A stretch of DNA of 64,000 nt from CAVUAT01 sp963739545 (GTDB lineage Bacteria > Actinomycetota > Thermoleophilia > Solirubrobacterales > 70-9), in contig CAVUAT010000011.1 in the NCBI GenBank assembly GCA_963739545.1, forward strand, positions 744,001 to 808,000, read 5' to 3'. Position numbers and translations under genes: made by a program. Numbering within the stretch: the first letter of the stretch is position 1; the number at the start of each line of letters is the position of its first letter. The notes under the pieces are model-generated. The model made no database searches. It was not told the origin of the DNA and saw only the letters and a program-made list of their open reading frames with translations. Shown piece after piece: positions 43,779 to 52,181 of this stretch.

Positions 43779-45816
43779 CGGGGACCTCCTGGGGGTCGGA
43801 TGCGGCGCCACGTTGGGCGCCTTCGGCGGCGACTGCGCCGGCATCGGCGGCGATCGCGTCCGCAGTGCGGCGGGCAAGGGCCATGATCGTGATCATCGGG
43901 TTGGTGCCGGAGGGGGTCGGGAACGCGCTCGCGTCGCCGATCCAGACTCCCTTGGTGTCGTGCAGCTCGCCACGGGGGTCGGCGACCGAGCTCTTGGGAT
44001 CGGGGCCCATCCGGCACGTGCCCATCTGGTGGGCGCTGAAGAGCCTGTAGCCGCCCGCGCGGAAGGGGATCCGCTGCGCGCCGGCCACGAATCCCTCGAA
44101 GTCGTCGCCGCGGCGCCACGTCGGCGCGCCGGCTGCCAGCGCCACGATGGTGTGGGCGCCGGCGGCCTCGTGCAGGCGCGCCTGCACGTCGATCCCCCTG
44201 CGCAGGTTCTCGACGTCGCGCTCGTCGTTGACCGAATACATCGGCACCGCCTCCCCGTTCGCGTCGGCGGCGACGCTGCCGTGGCCGTGGTCGCGCGTGA
44301 GCGAGATGAAGGTCGCGCCGAAGCGGAAGTTCTCCATCCGCTCCTTGTGGTCGGCGGCCGACGTCCACGGCGTCGCGGAGCCGACCAGGCCAGGCGCGTA
44401 CTGCCCGGTCTCGATCAGCATTCCGTAGCCGTCGCCGGTGTCGACGAACTCGTCGCAGAGGCCGGCCTGCGGCGCGCCCCACCACGCCTGCTGGTCGGCG
44501 CCGTAGACGCCGAGGACCGCGGTGCAGGGATGGAGCCGCAGGTGGTCGCCCACGGCGGGGCCGCCGATCTCGGAGCGCATCAGCAGGGCCGGCGACTCCA
44601 TCGAGCCGGCGGCGACCACGACGCGCGGCGCGCGCACCGTGACGGAGGCGCCGCGGCCATCCGGCGTGAGCCATTCGGCCTCGACGCCGGCGGCGCGCCC
44701 GTCCTCGACGAGCACGCGAGAGACCCGCGCGTGGGTGAGCAGCTTCGCTCCGTGGCTCTGCGCGTCGGCGAGCCAGGTCCTGTCGGCGCTCTGCTTGCTC
44801 CCGGACTGGTCGCCGAAGCCCATGTAGGCGGCGCTCTCGGGCGCGTACCTCGAGGTGTCGGTGTTGCGCGTGATAGCCGAGAAGCTCCAGCCCAGCGCCT
44901 CGCACCCCTCCTGCATCCGCAGCTGGGGCCCGTTCAGGTCGCTCGAGTCCGAGTTGACGCCGAGCCGCGCCCACACCGCGTCGAGGTGGGCGTCGAACTC
45001 GGGGCCGTCGAGGCCGTCGAGGCCGAACTCCTGCGCCCACTGCTCGCGGACCCACGGCTTGGTGCGCAGGCAGTTGGTCCAGTTGATCGTGGTGCCGCCG
45101 CCAAGAGTCGTCCCCGCCTGGAGCGTCACGTTGCCCTCGGCCGTCGGCGTCGGCCCGCCGCGCCAGAACATCTGCTGGTAGGCGGGAAGCTCCAGCTGGG
45201 TGAAGTCGGATTCGTTGAAGTACCCGGCGGCCTCGAGGACGACGACGTCGAGCCCGCGGGCCGCGAGGGTCGCGGCGACGACCGAGCCGCCCGCCCCGGA
45301 GCCGACGATGCAGATGTCGGCCTCGATCGTCTCGTCGCTGCCGGGCTCCGGCTCGTGGATCTCGAGCGTCTTCGGGATGTCCGGGGGCGCCGAGATCGGG
45401 CCCGGGAAGCCGAACGTCCGCCAGTTCGGGTTCTGGCCGGTCTCGGGGTCCGGCGCGCCGTAGGTGAGGAAGAGCGTCATCGCGGTCAGCGCGTTCACGC
45501 CGGCGGCGGCCTCGGGGCCCGAGAGGCCGATATTGCGCAGGATCTGCTCGCGCGAGGGCTGCGACGCCCGGTCGATCCCCTGCGCGCCGATCGCGGCGAT
45601 CAGCTGACGCAGCCCGTCGACCAGCGCCGGGTCCGGGATCTGTGCGATCAGGTCTGCCGCGGCGGCGTCCACTCCGAGGTCCGTCGCCTTGCGCGCCCAG
45701 AGCCCGTCGGGATCCCGGTCGCGCTCGATCGAAGGCACGATCGTGTCGCAGATCGCCGCCAGCGTCGCGCGCTCAGCGTCGCTCAGCACCACCGCCGCAT
45801 CCTCACCCTCGGCCAC
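43768..45816 (-). CDS. GMC family FAD-dependent oxidoreductase
   Basis: The 682-aa protein has an N-terminal gluconate-dehydrogenase-subunit-3-like region (about 1-130, LSDAERATLAAICDTIVPSIE). The FAD-binding GMC domain follows: dinucleotide motif ICIVGSGAGGSVVAA, GTTLGGGTTINW, and a C-terminal catalytic region ending MITIMALARRTADAIAADAG. GMC enzymes oxidise alcohols, sugars or sterols. The large N-terminal fused domain is seen in long-chain alcohol oxidase-like members. Start GTG 45816 or TTG 45837. Confidence 0.88.
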   Translation of the reverse strand: MAEGEDAAVVLSDAERATLAAICDTIVPSIERDRDPDGLWARKATDLGVDAAAADLIAQIPDPALVDGLRQLIAAIGAQGIDRASQPSREQILRNIGLSGPEAAAGVNALTAMTLFLTYGAPDPETGQNPNWRTFGFPGPISAPPDIPKTLEIHEPEPGSDETIEADICIVGSGAGGSVVAATLAARGLDVVVLEAAGYFNESDFTQLELPAYQQMFWRGGPTPTAEGNVTLQAGTTLGGGTTINWTNCLRTKPWVREQWAQEFGLDGLDGPEFDAHLDAVWARLGVNSDSSDLNGPQLRMQEGCEALGWSFSAITRNTDTSRYAPESAAYMGFGDQSGSKQSADRTWLADAQSHGAKLLTHARVSRVLVEDGRAAGVEAEWLTPDGRGASVTVRAPRVVVAAGSMESPALLMRSEIGGPAVGDHLRLHPCTAVLGVYGADQQAWWGAPQAGLCDEFVDTGDGYGMLIETGQYAPGLVGSATPWTSAADHKERMENFRFGATFISLTRDHGHGSVAADANGEAVPMYSVNDERDVENLRRGIDVQARLHEAAGAHTIVALAAGAPTWRRGDDFEGFVAGAQRIPFRAGGYRLFSAHQMGTCRMGPDPKSSVADPRGELHDTKGVWIGDASAFPTPSGTNPMITIMALARRTADAIAADAGAVAAEGAQRGAASDPQEVPVGN

Positions 45817-45883
45817 GGCCCGGGACTCTAGCCGCAACTGGCCACCCGGCCAAGTCGTCGCCGGTGGACCCGCGCACCGCCTA

Positions 45884-46049
45884 GAGCGGTCGCAAGCCGC
45901 ACCCTCCTTCCAAGCGGCGCGTCAGCGCCGCGCAGGATGTCGGGTGCGGCGCCAGCGACCGCGTTTTGAGCGGTCGCAAGCCGCACCCTCCTTCCAAGCG
46001 GCGCGTCAGCGCCGCGCAGGATGTCGGGTGCGGCGCCAGCGACCGCGTT
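45884..46049. repeat. two tandem 84-bp copies of a nested palindrome
   Basis: Copy 1 starts at 45884 and copy 2 at 45968, identical through 46049 (copy 2 ends two bases before the proB stop codon). Each copy nests three inverted repeats: outer GCGGTCGC/GCGACCGC, middle GCCGCACCC/GGGTGCGGC, inner GCGGCGC-GTCA-GCGCCGC (copy 1: 45886-45893/45955-45962, 45896-45904/45942-45950, 45914-45931). It could fold as one long RNA hairpin. It lies in the 3' end of the proB transcript. REP-like or small mobile element is possible. Confidence 0.9.
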
Positions 46050-46050
46050 G

Positions 46051-47145
46051 TTATGAAAGGACGAAGTAATCCCGGTGCACGGCTTCCTCGGAAGCGTGCG
46101 GGAGCAGCTCGCGCAGCTCGTCCGTGCGCATGCCCTTGATCCGGCGCAGCTCGCCGGCGGAGTAGTTGACGATTCCCTTGCCGATCACCTCGCCGCTCGC
46201 GCCGGCGACCTCGACTGCGTCCCCCGCATCGAACTCGCCGTCGACCGCGGTGATCCCGACGGGCAGCAGGCTGGTCCCGGACTCACGAAGCACACGTGCG
46301 GCACCGTCGTCGACGGCGACCGTCCCGTGGCTCGGCTTCGCGTAGCGCAGCCAGAGCTTGAACGACGAGATCCGCTCGCGGTGCGGCTTGAAGCGGGTCC
46401 CGACCGGCTCGCCGGCCGCGGCCGCGGCGAGCGTGCCCGGCGCGGTGCCGTCGCAGATCACCGCCGGGATCCCGGCGGCGCCCGCCATCTCGGCGGCGCG
46501 CGACTTGCTGCGCATGCCGCCCAGGCCGAAGGGAGATGTGTGCTCGCCGATCTCATAGCCCGCGAGCTCGGCGGGGTCGTTGACCTCGGCGATCAGCTCG
46601 GCGTCGTCGTTCGCGCGCGGGTCGGCCGTGTGCAGGCCCGCGGTGTCGGTGAGCAGCACGAGCAGCCGGGCCTCCAGCATGATCGCGACCTGTGCCGCGA
46701 GGAAGTCGTTGTCGCCGAAGGTGATCTCGTCGGTCGCGGTCGTGTCGTTCTCGTTGACGACGGGCACGACGCGCCAGGCGAGCAGACGCGCCAGCGTCTG
46801 GCGCGCGTTCAGATAGTGCGTGCGCATCTGCAGGTCGGACGCCGTCAGCAGGACCTGGGCGGCGTGGACTCCCCCGCTCGCGTCGAGGCGCTGCTCGTAT
46901 GCGCGGAAGAGGCTCCCCTGGCCCACGGCCGAGGCGGCCTGGAGCTCGTCGATCGCCTTGGGGCGGCTCGGCAGCGCCATGATCCGCCGTCCCCGTGCGA
47001 TCGCGCCCGACGTGACCATGACGACGTCCTCGCCGCCGGCGTGCAGCTCTGCGACCTGCGCGCAGACAGCGTCCAGCACCTCGGAGCGCAGGCTGCCGTC
47101 CTCTGCGGCGACGATCGAGGACCCAAGTTTCGCGACAACGGTCAT
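46051..47145 (-). CDS. proB: glutamate 5-kinase
   Basis: The 364-aa kinase starts at ATG 47145 (MTVVAKLGSSIVAAEDGSL). It has the amino-acid-kinase core (MVTSGAIARGRR, VVPVVNENDTTATDE, FGDNDFLAAQVA, GGMRSKSRAAEMA) and a C-terminal PUA domain (about 265-364, AKPSHGTVAVDDGAARVL, then RRIKGMRTDEL). It catalyses the first committed step to proline. Its normal neighbour proA is 6 kb away. An open extension upstream to 47262 overlaps the divergent nitrilase and was not used. Confidence 0.95.
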   Translation of the reverse strand: MTVVAKLGSSIVAAEDGSLRSEVLDAVCAQVAELHAGGEDVVMVTSGAIARGRRIMALPSRPKAIDELQAASAVGQGSLFRAYEQRLDASGGVHAAQVLLTASDLQMRTHYLNARQTLARLLAWRVVPVVNENDTTATDEITFGDNDFLAAQVAIMLEARLLVLLTDTAGLHTADPRANDDAELIAEVNDPAELAGYEIGEHTSPFGLGGMRSKSRAAEMAGAAGIPAVICDGTAPGTLAAAAAGEPVGTRFKPHRERISSFKLWLRYAKPSHGTVAVDDGAARVLRESGTSLLPVGITAVDGEFDAGDAVEVAGASGEVIGKGIVNYSAGELRRIKGMRTDELRELLPHASEEAVHRDYFVLS

Positions 47146-47182
47146 TGCGAGCCTGAGTCTAGGTCGGCGTATGCTCAGCGCG

Positions 47183-48082
47183 ATGGCCGAGTTCGGGACC
47201 GTGCGAGTCGCCGCGATCCAGGCGACACCGGTGATCCTCGACGCAGAGGCGACGGTCGACAAGGCGATCGGCCTGCTCGCCGACGCAGCGGGGCAGGGAG
47301 CCCAGCTCGCCGTCCTGCCCGAGACCTTCGTGCCGCTCTACCCCTCGGGCGCCTGGGCGGGCGCCGCGGCGCGCTTCGACGGCTTCGACGAGCTCTGGGA
47401 GCGCCTCTGGCAGAACTCGGTCGACGTGCCCGGCCCTCTGACCGATCGCCTGGCCGCTGCCTGCGCCGAGCACGGGATCGTCTGCGCGATCGGAGTCAAC
47501 GAACGCGAGGCGCAGCGCCCGGGGAGCCTCTACAACACCCTCCTCGTGCTTGGTCCCGACGGACTCCTGTCGAGGCACCGGAAGCTGATGCCGACCCATC
47601 ACGAGCGCCTCTTCCACGGGATCGGCTCCGGGGACGACCTCGACGCAGTCGAGACCGGCTTCGGGCGCGTCGGCGGGCTGATCTGCTGGGAGAACCGGAT
47701 GCCGCTGGCGCGCTACGGCGTCTACCGCTCCGGACCGCAGATCTGGCTGGCCCCCACCGCCGACGACAGCGACGGCTGGCTCGCGACGATCAGGCACATC
47801 GCGATCGAGTCCGGCGCCTACGTCGTCTCGGTTCCCCAGTACATCCCTCGCTCCGCCTTCCCCCCGGACTTCCCCGCGGAGCTCGGGGACAAGGAAGTGT
47901 TCGGGCGCGGCGGAGCCGCGATCGCCGAACCCGTCGGGGGCGAGCTGCTCGCGGGGCCCCTCTACGACAAGGAGGGGATCGTCACGGCCGACTGCGACCT
48001 CGACGCAGCCCTACACGCCAAGCGCTGGTTCGACGTGGCCGGCCACTACAGCCGCGAGGACGTGCTGCTCCGCCCGCGCTGA
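47183..48082 (+). CDS. nitrilase family carbon-nitrogen hydrolase
   Basis: The 299-aa protein has the nitrilase catalytic triad: Glu47 in VLPETFVP, Lys134 in RHRKLMPTHHER and Cys168 in LICWENRMP. The CWEN context and PTHHER suit the true nitrilase branch (nitrile to acid) rather than amidase or NAD synthetase branches. Start is ATG 47183 (ATG 47171 also possible). It is the only plus-strand gene between obg and proB and faces proB divergently. Confidence 0.9.
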   Translation: MAEFGTVRVAAIQATPVILDAEATVDKAIGLLADAAGQGAQLAVLPETFVPLYPSGAWAGAAARFDGFDELWERLWQNSVDVPGPLTDRLAAACAEHGIVCAIGVNEREAQRPGSLYNTLLVLGPDGLLSRHRKLMPTHHERLFHGIGSGDDLDAVETGFGRVGGLICWENRMPLARYGVYRSGPQIWLAPTADDSDGWLATIRHIAIESGAYVVSVPQYIPRSAFPPDFPAELGDKEVFGRGGAAIAEPVGGELLAGPLYDKEGIVTADCDLDAALHAKRWFDVAGHYSREDVLLRPR

Positions 48083-48136
48083 ACGGGGGCGCTACCTGCA
48101 GAGCTCGAACCGCTCGACCGCCAGGGCGTCGCGCCC

Positions 48137-49435
48137 CTATGGGTCCAGCTCGAACTCGACCTCGCCGACGACCACCTCGTCGCCGCGCTCGAATCCGGCG
48201 CGCTGAAGCGCGGCGATGACGCCGATCTCGCGCAGGCGCGCCTCGAGATAGTCCAGGGCCTCCTCGTTGGAGAGGTCGTGGCGCTCGACCAGCAGTTCGA
48301 TGCCGCGGCCCGTGACGCGCCAGCGACGCTCGCCCTCGGCGACGACGTCGAAGCCCTCGTCCTCGCCCGGGCGGTAGACGCGGTGCTCGGCCTCGAACTC
48401 GCCGGGGCCCGCGGCAGCGGGCAGCGGCACATCCGGAAGTCGATCCGAGATCGCTCGGCCCAGCTCAGCGAGGCCCGACCCGGTCGCCGACGAGATGCCG
48501 ACCACCGCGGCCACCGAGTCGCCGAGCCGCTCGCGCCAGGCCGAGACGATGCGCTCAGCGTCGTCGGCGGGCAACAGGTCGGTCTTCGAGAGCGCGACCA
48601 CCTCGTCGAGCAGGTTGAGGCCGGCTCCATAGGAGGCGAGCTCGGAGCGGATCGTCGCGTGGGCGAGGTCGGCCTCCGAGCCCTCCTCGCCCTCCCCTGC
48701 CCCGGAGATGTCGACTAGGTGGACCAGCAGCCGGCAGCGCTCGACGTGCGCGAGGAACTCGTGGCCGAGGCCGACGCCCTCGGCGGCTCCCTCGATCAGC
48801 CCAGGGATGTCGGCGATGACCACCTGGCGCTCGTTGAGGTCGAGGGTGCCGAGCGCGGGCTCGAGCGTCGTGAAGGGGTAGTCGGCGACCTTGGGAGCCG
48901 CGCGGGTCAGCGTCGCGAGCAGCGACGACTTGCCCGCGTTCGGCAAGCCGACCAGGCCGACGTCGGCCAGCAGCTTCAGCCGCAGCTCGATCCAGCCCGA
49001 TTCCCCGCCGAGGCCGTGCTCGGCGAAGCGCGGGGCCTGCCGCGTCGAGGTCGCGAAGCGCTTGTTGCCGTGGCCGCCGGCCCCGCCGCGGGCGACGACG
49101 ATCTGCTGGCCGTCGGCGAGCAGCTCGCTGACCGTGCCGTCGAGCGCGTGGACCACGGTGCCTGGCGCGACCGTCACGACGCGGTCCTCCCCTCGCTCGC
49201 CGTGCTTGCGCGAGCCCTGGCCGTGGGCGCCGCGCTGGGCGCGGAAGTGCTTCGAGCGCCCGAGCGCGCTCAGGTCGCGCCGCTGCGCGTCGCAGACGAG
49301 CACGACGTCCCCACCGGAGCCGCCGTCGCCGCCGTCGGGACCACCGCGCGGCACATGCGCCTCTCTCCTGAAGGACACGACGCCGTCCCCGCCACGACCG
49401 CCTTCGACGTAGATCCTCGCCTTGTCGTACAGCAT
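48137..49435 (-). CDS. obg: GTPase Obg (CgtA)
   Basis: The 432-aa protein has the glycine-rich Obg domain (ARIYVEGGRGGDGVVSFRRE, about residues 1-158), the GTPase domain (G1 GLPNAGKSSL, G3 DIPGLIEGAAEG, G4 SKTDLLP) and a C-terminal OCT domain (about 340-432). It acts in ribosome assembly and stress control. It follows rplU-rpmA, the near-universal order. Confidence 0.96.
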   Translation of the reverse strand: MLYDKARIYVEGGRGGDGVVSFRREAHVPRGGPDGGDGGSGGDVVLVCDAQRRDLSALGRSKHFRAQRGAHGQGSRKHGERGEDRVVTVAPGTVVHALDGTVSELLADGQQIVVARGGAGGHGNKRFATSTRQAPRFAEHGLGGESGWIELRLKLLADVGLVGLPNAGKSSLLATLTRAAPKVADYPFTTLEPALGTLDLNERQVVIADIPGLIEGAAEGVGLGHEFLAHVERCRLLVHLVDISGAGEGEEGSEADLAHATIRSELASYGAGLNLLDEVVALSKTDLLPADDAERIVSAWRERLGDSVAAVVGISSATGSGLAELGRAISDRLPDVPLPAAAGPGEFEAEHRVYRPGEDEGFDVVAEGERRWRVTGRGIELLVERHDLSNEEALDYLEARLREIGVIAALQRAGFERGDEVVVGEVEFELDP

Positions 49436-49562
49436 CGGACGAGGCTAACCGCGCGTGCCGTCGGCGGCCGTGCGGCGTCCGTCGAAAGTAGGGCCTGGCG
49501 CGGCTTGGCTACTTGAGACGGATGCCGTGCGGCCGCGCCCACAAGCCCGGTTTCGTCGTCCG

Positions 49563-49817
49563 CTACTCGCCGTCGACAACGCTGATCGTCCGGCCGCGGC
49601 GGCCGGACGAGAACTGCACGACGCCGGGACGCGTCGCGAAAATGGTGTGGTCGCGGCCGATGCCGACGCCGTCGCCGGGGCGGAAGCGCGTGCCGCGCTG
49701 GCGGACGATGATCTCGCCGCCACTCACGTTCTGGCCCGAGAAGACCTTGACCCCGAGGAACTTGGGGTTGGAGTCGCGGCCGTTTCGGCTCGATCCGAGT
49801 CCCTTCTTATGAGCCAT
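49563..49817 (-). CDS. rpmA: large ribosomal subunit protein bL27
   Basis: The 84-aa protein begins MAHKKGLGSSRNGRDSNPKF and contains VFSGQNVSGGEIIVRQRGTRF, as in L27. The N-terminus lacks the cleavable peptide seen in some Firmicutes. It overlaps the rplU end by 11 nt. The 127 bp to obg holds nothing I recognise. Confidence 0.97.
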   Translation of the reverse strand: MAHKKGLGSSRNGRDSNPKFLGVKVFSGQNVSGGEIIVRQRGTRFRPGDGVGIGRDHTIFATRPGVVQFSSGRRGRTISVVDGE

Positions 49818-50190
49818 CGGTCGCTCCCTCCTTCTTGGCCGCCGGCTTCGCCGCTGTGTCGTCCTTCTTTGCGGCCGGCTTTCGCGACAGCATCTTGATG
49901 TCGGCGATCTCCAGGCGGGTGAGCTCGGAGCGGTGGCCCTGGCGCTTGCGGTAGGTCTTCTTGGCCCGGTACTTGAAGACGCGGATCTTCTCGCCGCGCT
50001 CGTGGCCGACGACCTTGGCCTCGACCTTGACCTTCTCGAGGTCGGAGCCGAGGACCATCTCCTTGTCGCGGAACGCGACAGCGCGCAGGTCGACCTTCGA
50101 GCCCTCGTCCGCCTTCAGGCGGTCCACGAGCAGGGTCGTCCCCTTTTCGACGCGGTACTGCTTTCCACCTGTCTCTACGACTGCGTACAT
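49807..50190 (-). CDS. rplU: large ribosomal subunit protein bL21
   Basis: The 127-aa protein starts at ATG 50190 (MYAVVETGGKQYRVEKG), with the L21 signature and KTYRKRQGHRSELTRLEI. A C-terminal Lys/Ala-rich extension (KKDDTAAKPAAKKEG) goes beyond the usual ~103 aa. A longer in-frame reading to 50250 was rejected since it enters the rne end. Confidence 0.95.
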   Translation of the reverse strand: MYAVVETGGKQYRVEKGTTLLVDRLKADEGSKVDLRAVAFRDKEMVLGSDLEKVKVEAKVVGHERGEKIRVFKYRAKKTYRKRQGHRSELTRLEIADIKMLSRKPAAKKDDTAAKPAAKKEGATDGS

Positions 50191-50206
50191 GATCGCTGAT
50201 TCGCTT

Positions 50207-52078
50207 TCAGCTCGAGGCTCGAGTGCGCCTGCGGCCGCCTCTGCTTCCACGGCGTCCGCGCCCTCCGGAGGAGGCGGATTCTAGCCCTTCCCCGTTCGTT
50301 CCAGCGACGACGACCTCGCCGTCGCCGTCGAGCAGCGCCGCCGTCGCCGCGGATCGGCCGACGCTCTCGATCCGCACCATGCGGCGCTCGCCCACGTGAG
50401 GGCCGGCCGCGGTGACGCTGACGATGTACGCGTCGACTCGCGCAACCGCGTCGTCGACGTTGTACATGTGCGGCTCCTCGATCGTGACCAGCACCTCGTC
50501 GCCGACGCTGAACGGCAGCGCCCGCTGCTCGATCTCCTCGCGTTCGCCGGTCTCGACGACCACGAACGTGTCGAGCGGCAGCGCGTCGCCGCCCTCGAAG
50601 TGGAAGCGCTTGCCCGTCTCCTCCTCGAGTTCCGAGAGGCCCGACTCGGGCTTCATCAGCTGGGCGGCGACCAGCGGGTTGACCCGCACCAGATACGCCG
50701 CGGCCTCGGAGTCCTCGTCGACCAGCTCGCCCAGCTGGCGCACGACTGTGATCGCGACCGTCTCCTCAGAGGAGACGACCCCCTCGCCGTCGCACACCGG
50801 GCAGCGCTTGGTCAGGATCTCGCGCACGCCGTCGGTCACGTTCTGCCGCGTCATCTCGACCAGGCCGAGCGGCGAGACCTCGACCACGTAGGTCTTGGTC
50901 CGGTCCGCGTCGAGCGCGGTGCGAAGCGTCTTCAGGACCTGTTCGCGGTTCTTCGAGCGGGCCATGTCGATGAAGTCGATGACGATGATGCCGCCGATGT
51001 CGCGCATGCGAAGCTGGCGCACCACCTCCTCGGCCGCCTCGACGTTGACCTTGGTGATCGTGTCCTCGAGCCGGCCTGTGCCGCGCCCGGTGAAAGAACC
51101 GGTGTTGATGTCGATAACGGTCAGCGCTTCCGCGTAGTCGATCATCAGGTAGCCGCCCGAGGGCAGGTCGACGCGGCGGGAAAGCACGGAGTCGAACGCC
51201 TTGATCACGTCCCACTTCTCGAGCAGCGGCTTCTTGTCCTTGTAGAGCTCGACCGAGTCGGCGAGCTCAGGCGCCGTGCGCTGCAGGAACTTGCTGACCC
51301 GCTCGTACTGCTTGTCGTCGTCGATGACCGCGGCCTCGAACTCCTCGACGAGCACGTCGCGAACGACGCGGATCGAGAGATCGGCCTCTTGGAAGATCAT
51401 CTCCCCCACCTCGGCCTTGGCGGCGCGCGTCTCGACGACCTCGTTGAGGCGATGCAGGTACTGGATCTCGCGCTTGAAGTCCTCCTTCTTCGCGCCCTGA
51501 GCGGCGGTTCGGACGATCAGCCCGCCACCGCCGATCTCGACCCCCTCGATCAGCTTGCGCAGGCGTGTGCGCTCCGAGTCGGTCAGCCGCTTGGAGACGC
51601 CGATGCCTCCGCCCTGCGGCATGTAGACGAGGTAGCGGCCCGCGATCGAGAGCTGCATCGAAAGGCGAGCGCCCTTTGTCTTGAGGGGGTCCTTGACGAC
51701 CTGGACGACGATCTCCTGGCCGGGCTTGATCAGCTCGGCGATGCTCCGGCCGCGGCCGCGGCCGCGCCTCGGCGCGGCTTTGCCGTCGGCTGTGACGATC
51801 TCGTCGACGTGCAGGAAACCGTTTCGCTCCAGGCCGAAGTCGACGAACGCCGCCTCCATGCCGGGCAGCACGTTGTCGACGCGGCCCTTGTAGATGTTGC
51901 CCACGATCGAGCGCTTGCCGCGCCGCTCGACGTAGAGCTCGGCGACCTTCCAGTCGCCGCCGGGGGTGGCCTTCTCGGCCTTCTTCCCGTTTGTCTTTCG
52001 GGATGCAGCACCTTTGGCCTCGAGCACGGCGACGCGGGTCTCTCCGCGATCGACGCTGACGAGGATTGTCTTCTTCAT
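50207..52078 (-). CDS. rne: ribonuclease E/G family endoribonuclease
   Basis: The 623-aa protein has an S1 RNA-binding domain (GNIYKGRVDNVLPGMEAAFV), the catalytic DNase-I-like core with metal ligands in VIDINTGSF and IDFIDMARSKN, and the zinc-link cysteines CPVC. The C-terminal 90 residues carry a second small domain and a Gly/Arg-rich tail (SSGGRGRRGSRGG). It likely performs mRNA decay and rRNA processing. It is directly before rplU, as in Streptomyces (cafA). SD AAAGGAAAC precedes ATG 52078. Confidence 0.94.
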   Translation of the reverse strand: MKKTILVSVDRGETRVAVLEAKGAASRKTNGKKAEKATPGGDWKVAELYVERRGKRSIVGNIYKGRVDNVLPGMEAAFVDFGLERNGFLHVDEIVTADGKAAPRRGRGRGRSIAELIKPGQEIVVQVVKDPLKTKGARLSMQLSIAGRYLVYMPQGGGIGVSKRLTDSERTRLRKLIEGVEIGGGGLIVRTAAQGAKKEDFKREIQYLHRLNEVVETRAAKAEVGEMIFQEADLSIRVVRDVLVEEFEAAVIDDDKQYERVSKFLQRTAPELADSVELYKDKKPLLEKWDVIKAFDSVLSRRVDLPSGGYLMIDYAEALTVIDINTGSFTGRGTGRLEDTITKVNVEAAEEVVRQLRMRDIGGIIVIDFIDMARSKNREQVLKTLRTALDADRTKTYVVEVSPLGLVEMTRQNVTDGVREILTKRCPVCDGEGVVSSEETVAITVVRQLGELVDEDSEAAAYLVRVNPLVAAQLMKPESGLSELEEETGKRFHFEGGDALPLDTFVVVETGEREEIEQRALPFSVGDEVLVTIEEPHMYNVDDAVARVDAYIVSVTAAGPHVGERRMVRIESVGRSAATAALLDGDGEVVVAGTNGEGLESASSGGRGRRGSRGGRRRTRASS

Positions 52079-52181
52079 TTGTTTCCTTTCCGCGTGAGCG
52101 GAGACAATGCATCGGCGATCAGCCCGTGAGGCGGGCGCGTGACGGCGATGCTGGTCAGTTGTATTTGTGTCTCTTGGTAGC

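Noticed and set aside
49436..49562. Small gene or leader between rpmA and obg
   Set aside because: No start with a ribosome site and no stable stem was seen in these 127 bp.
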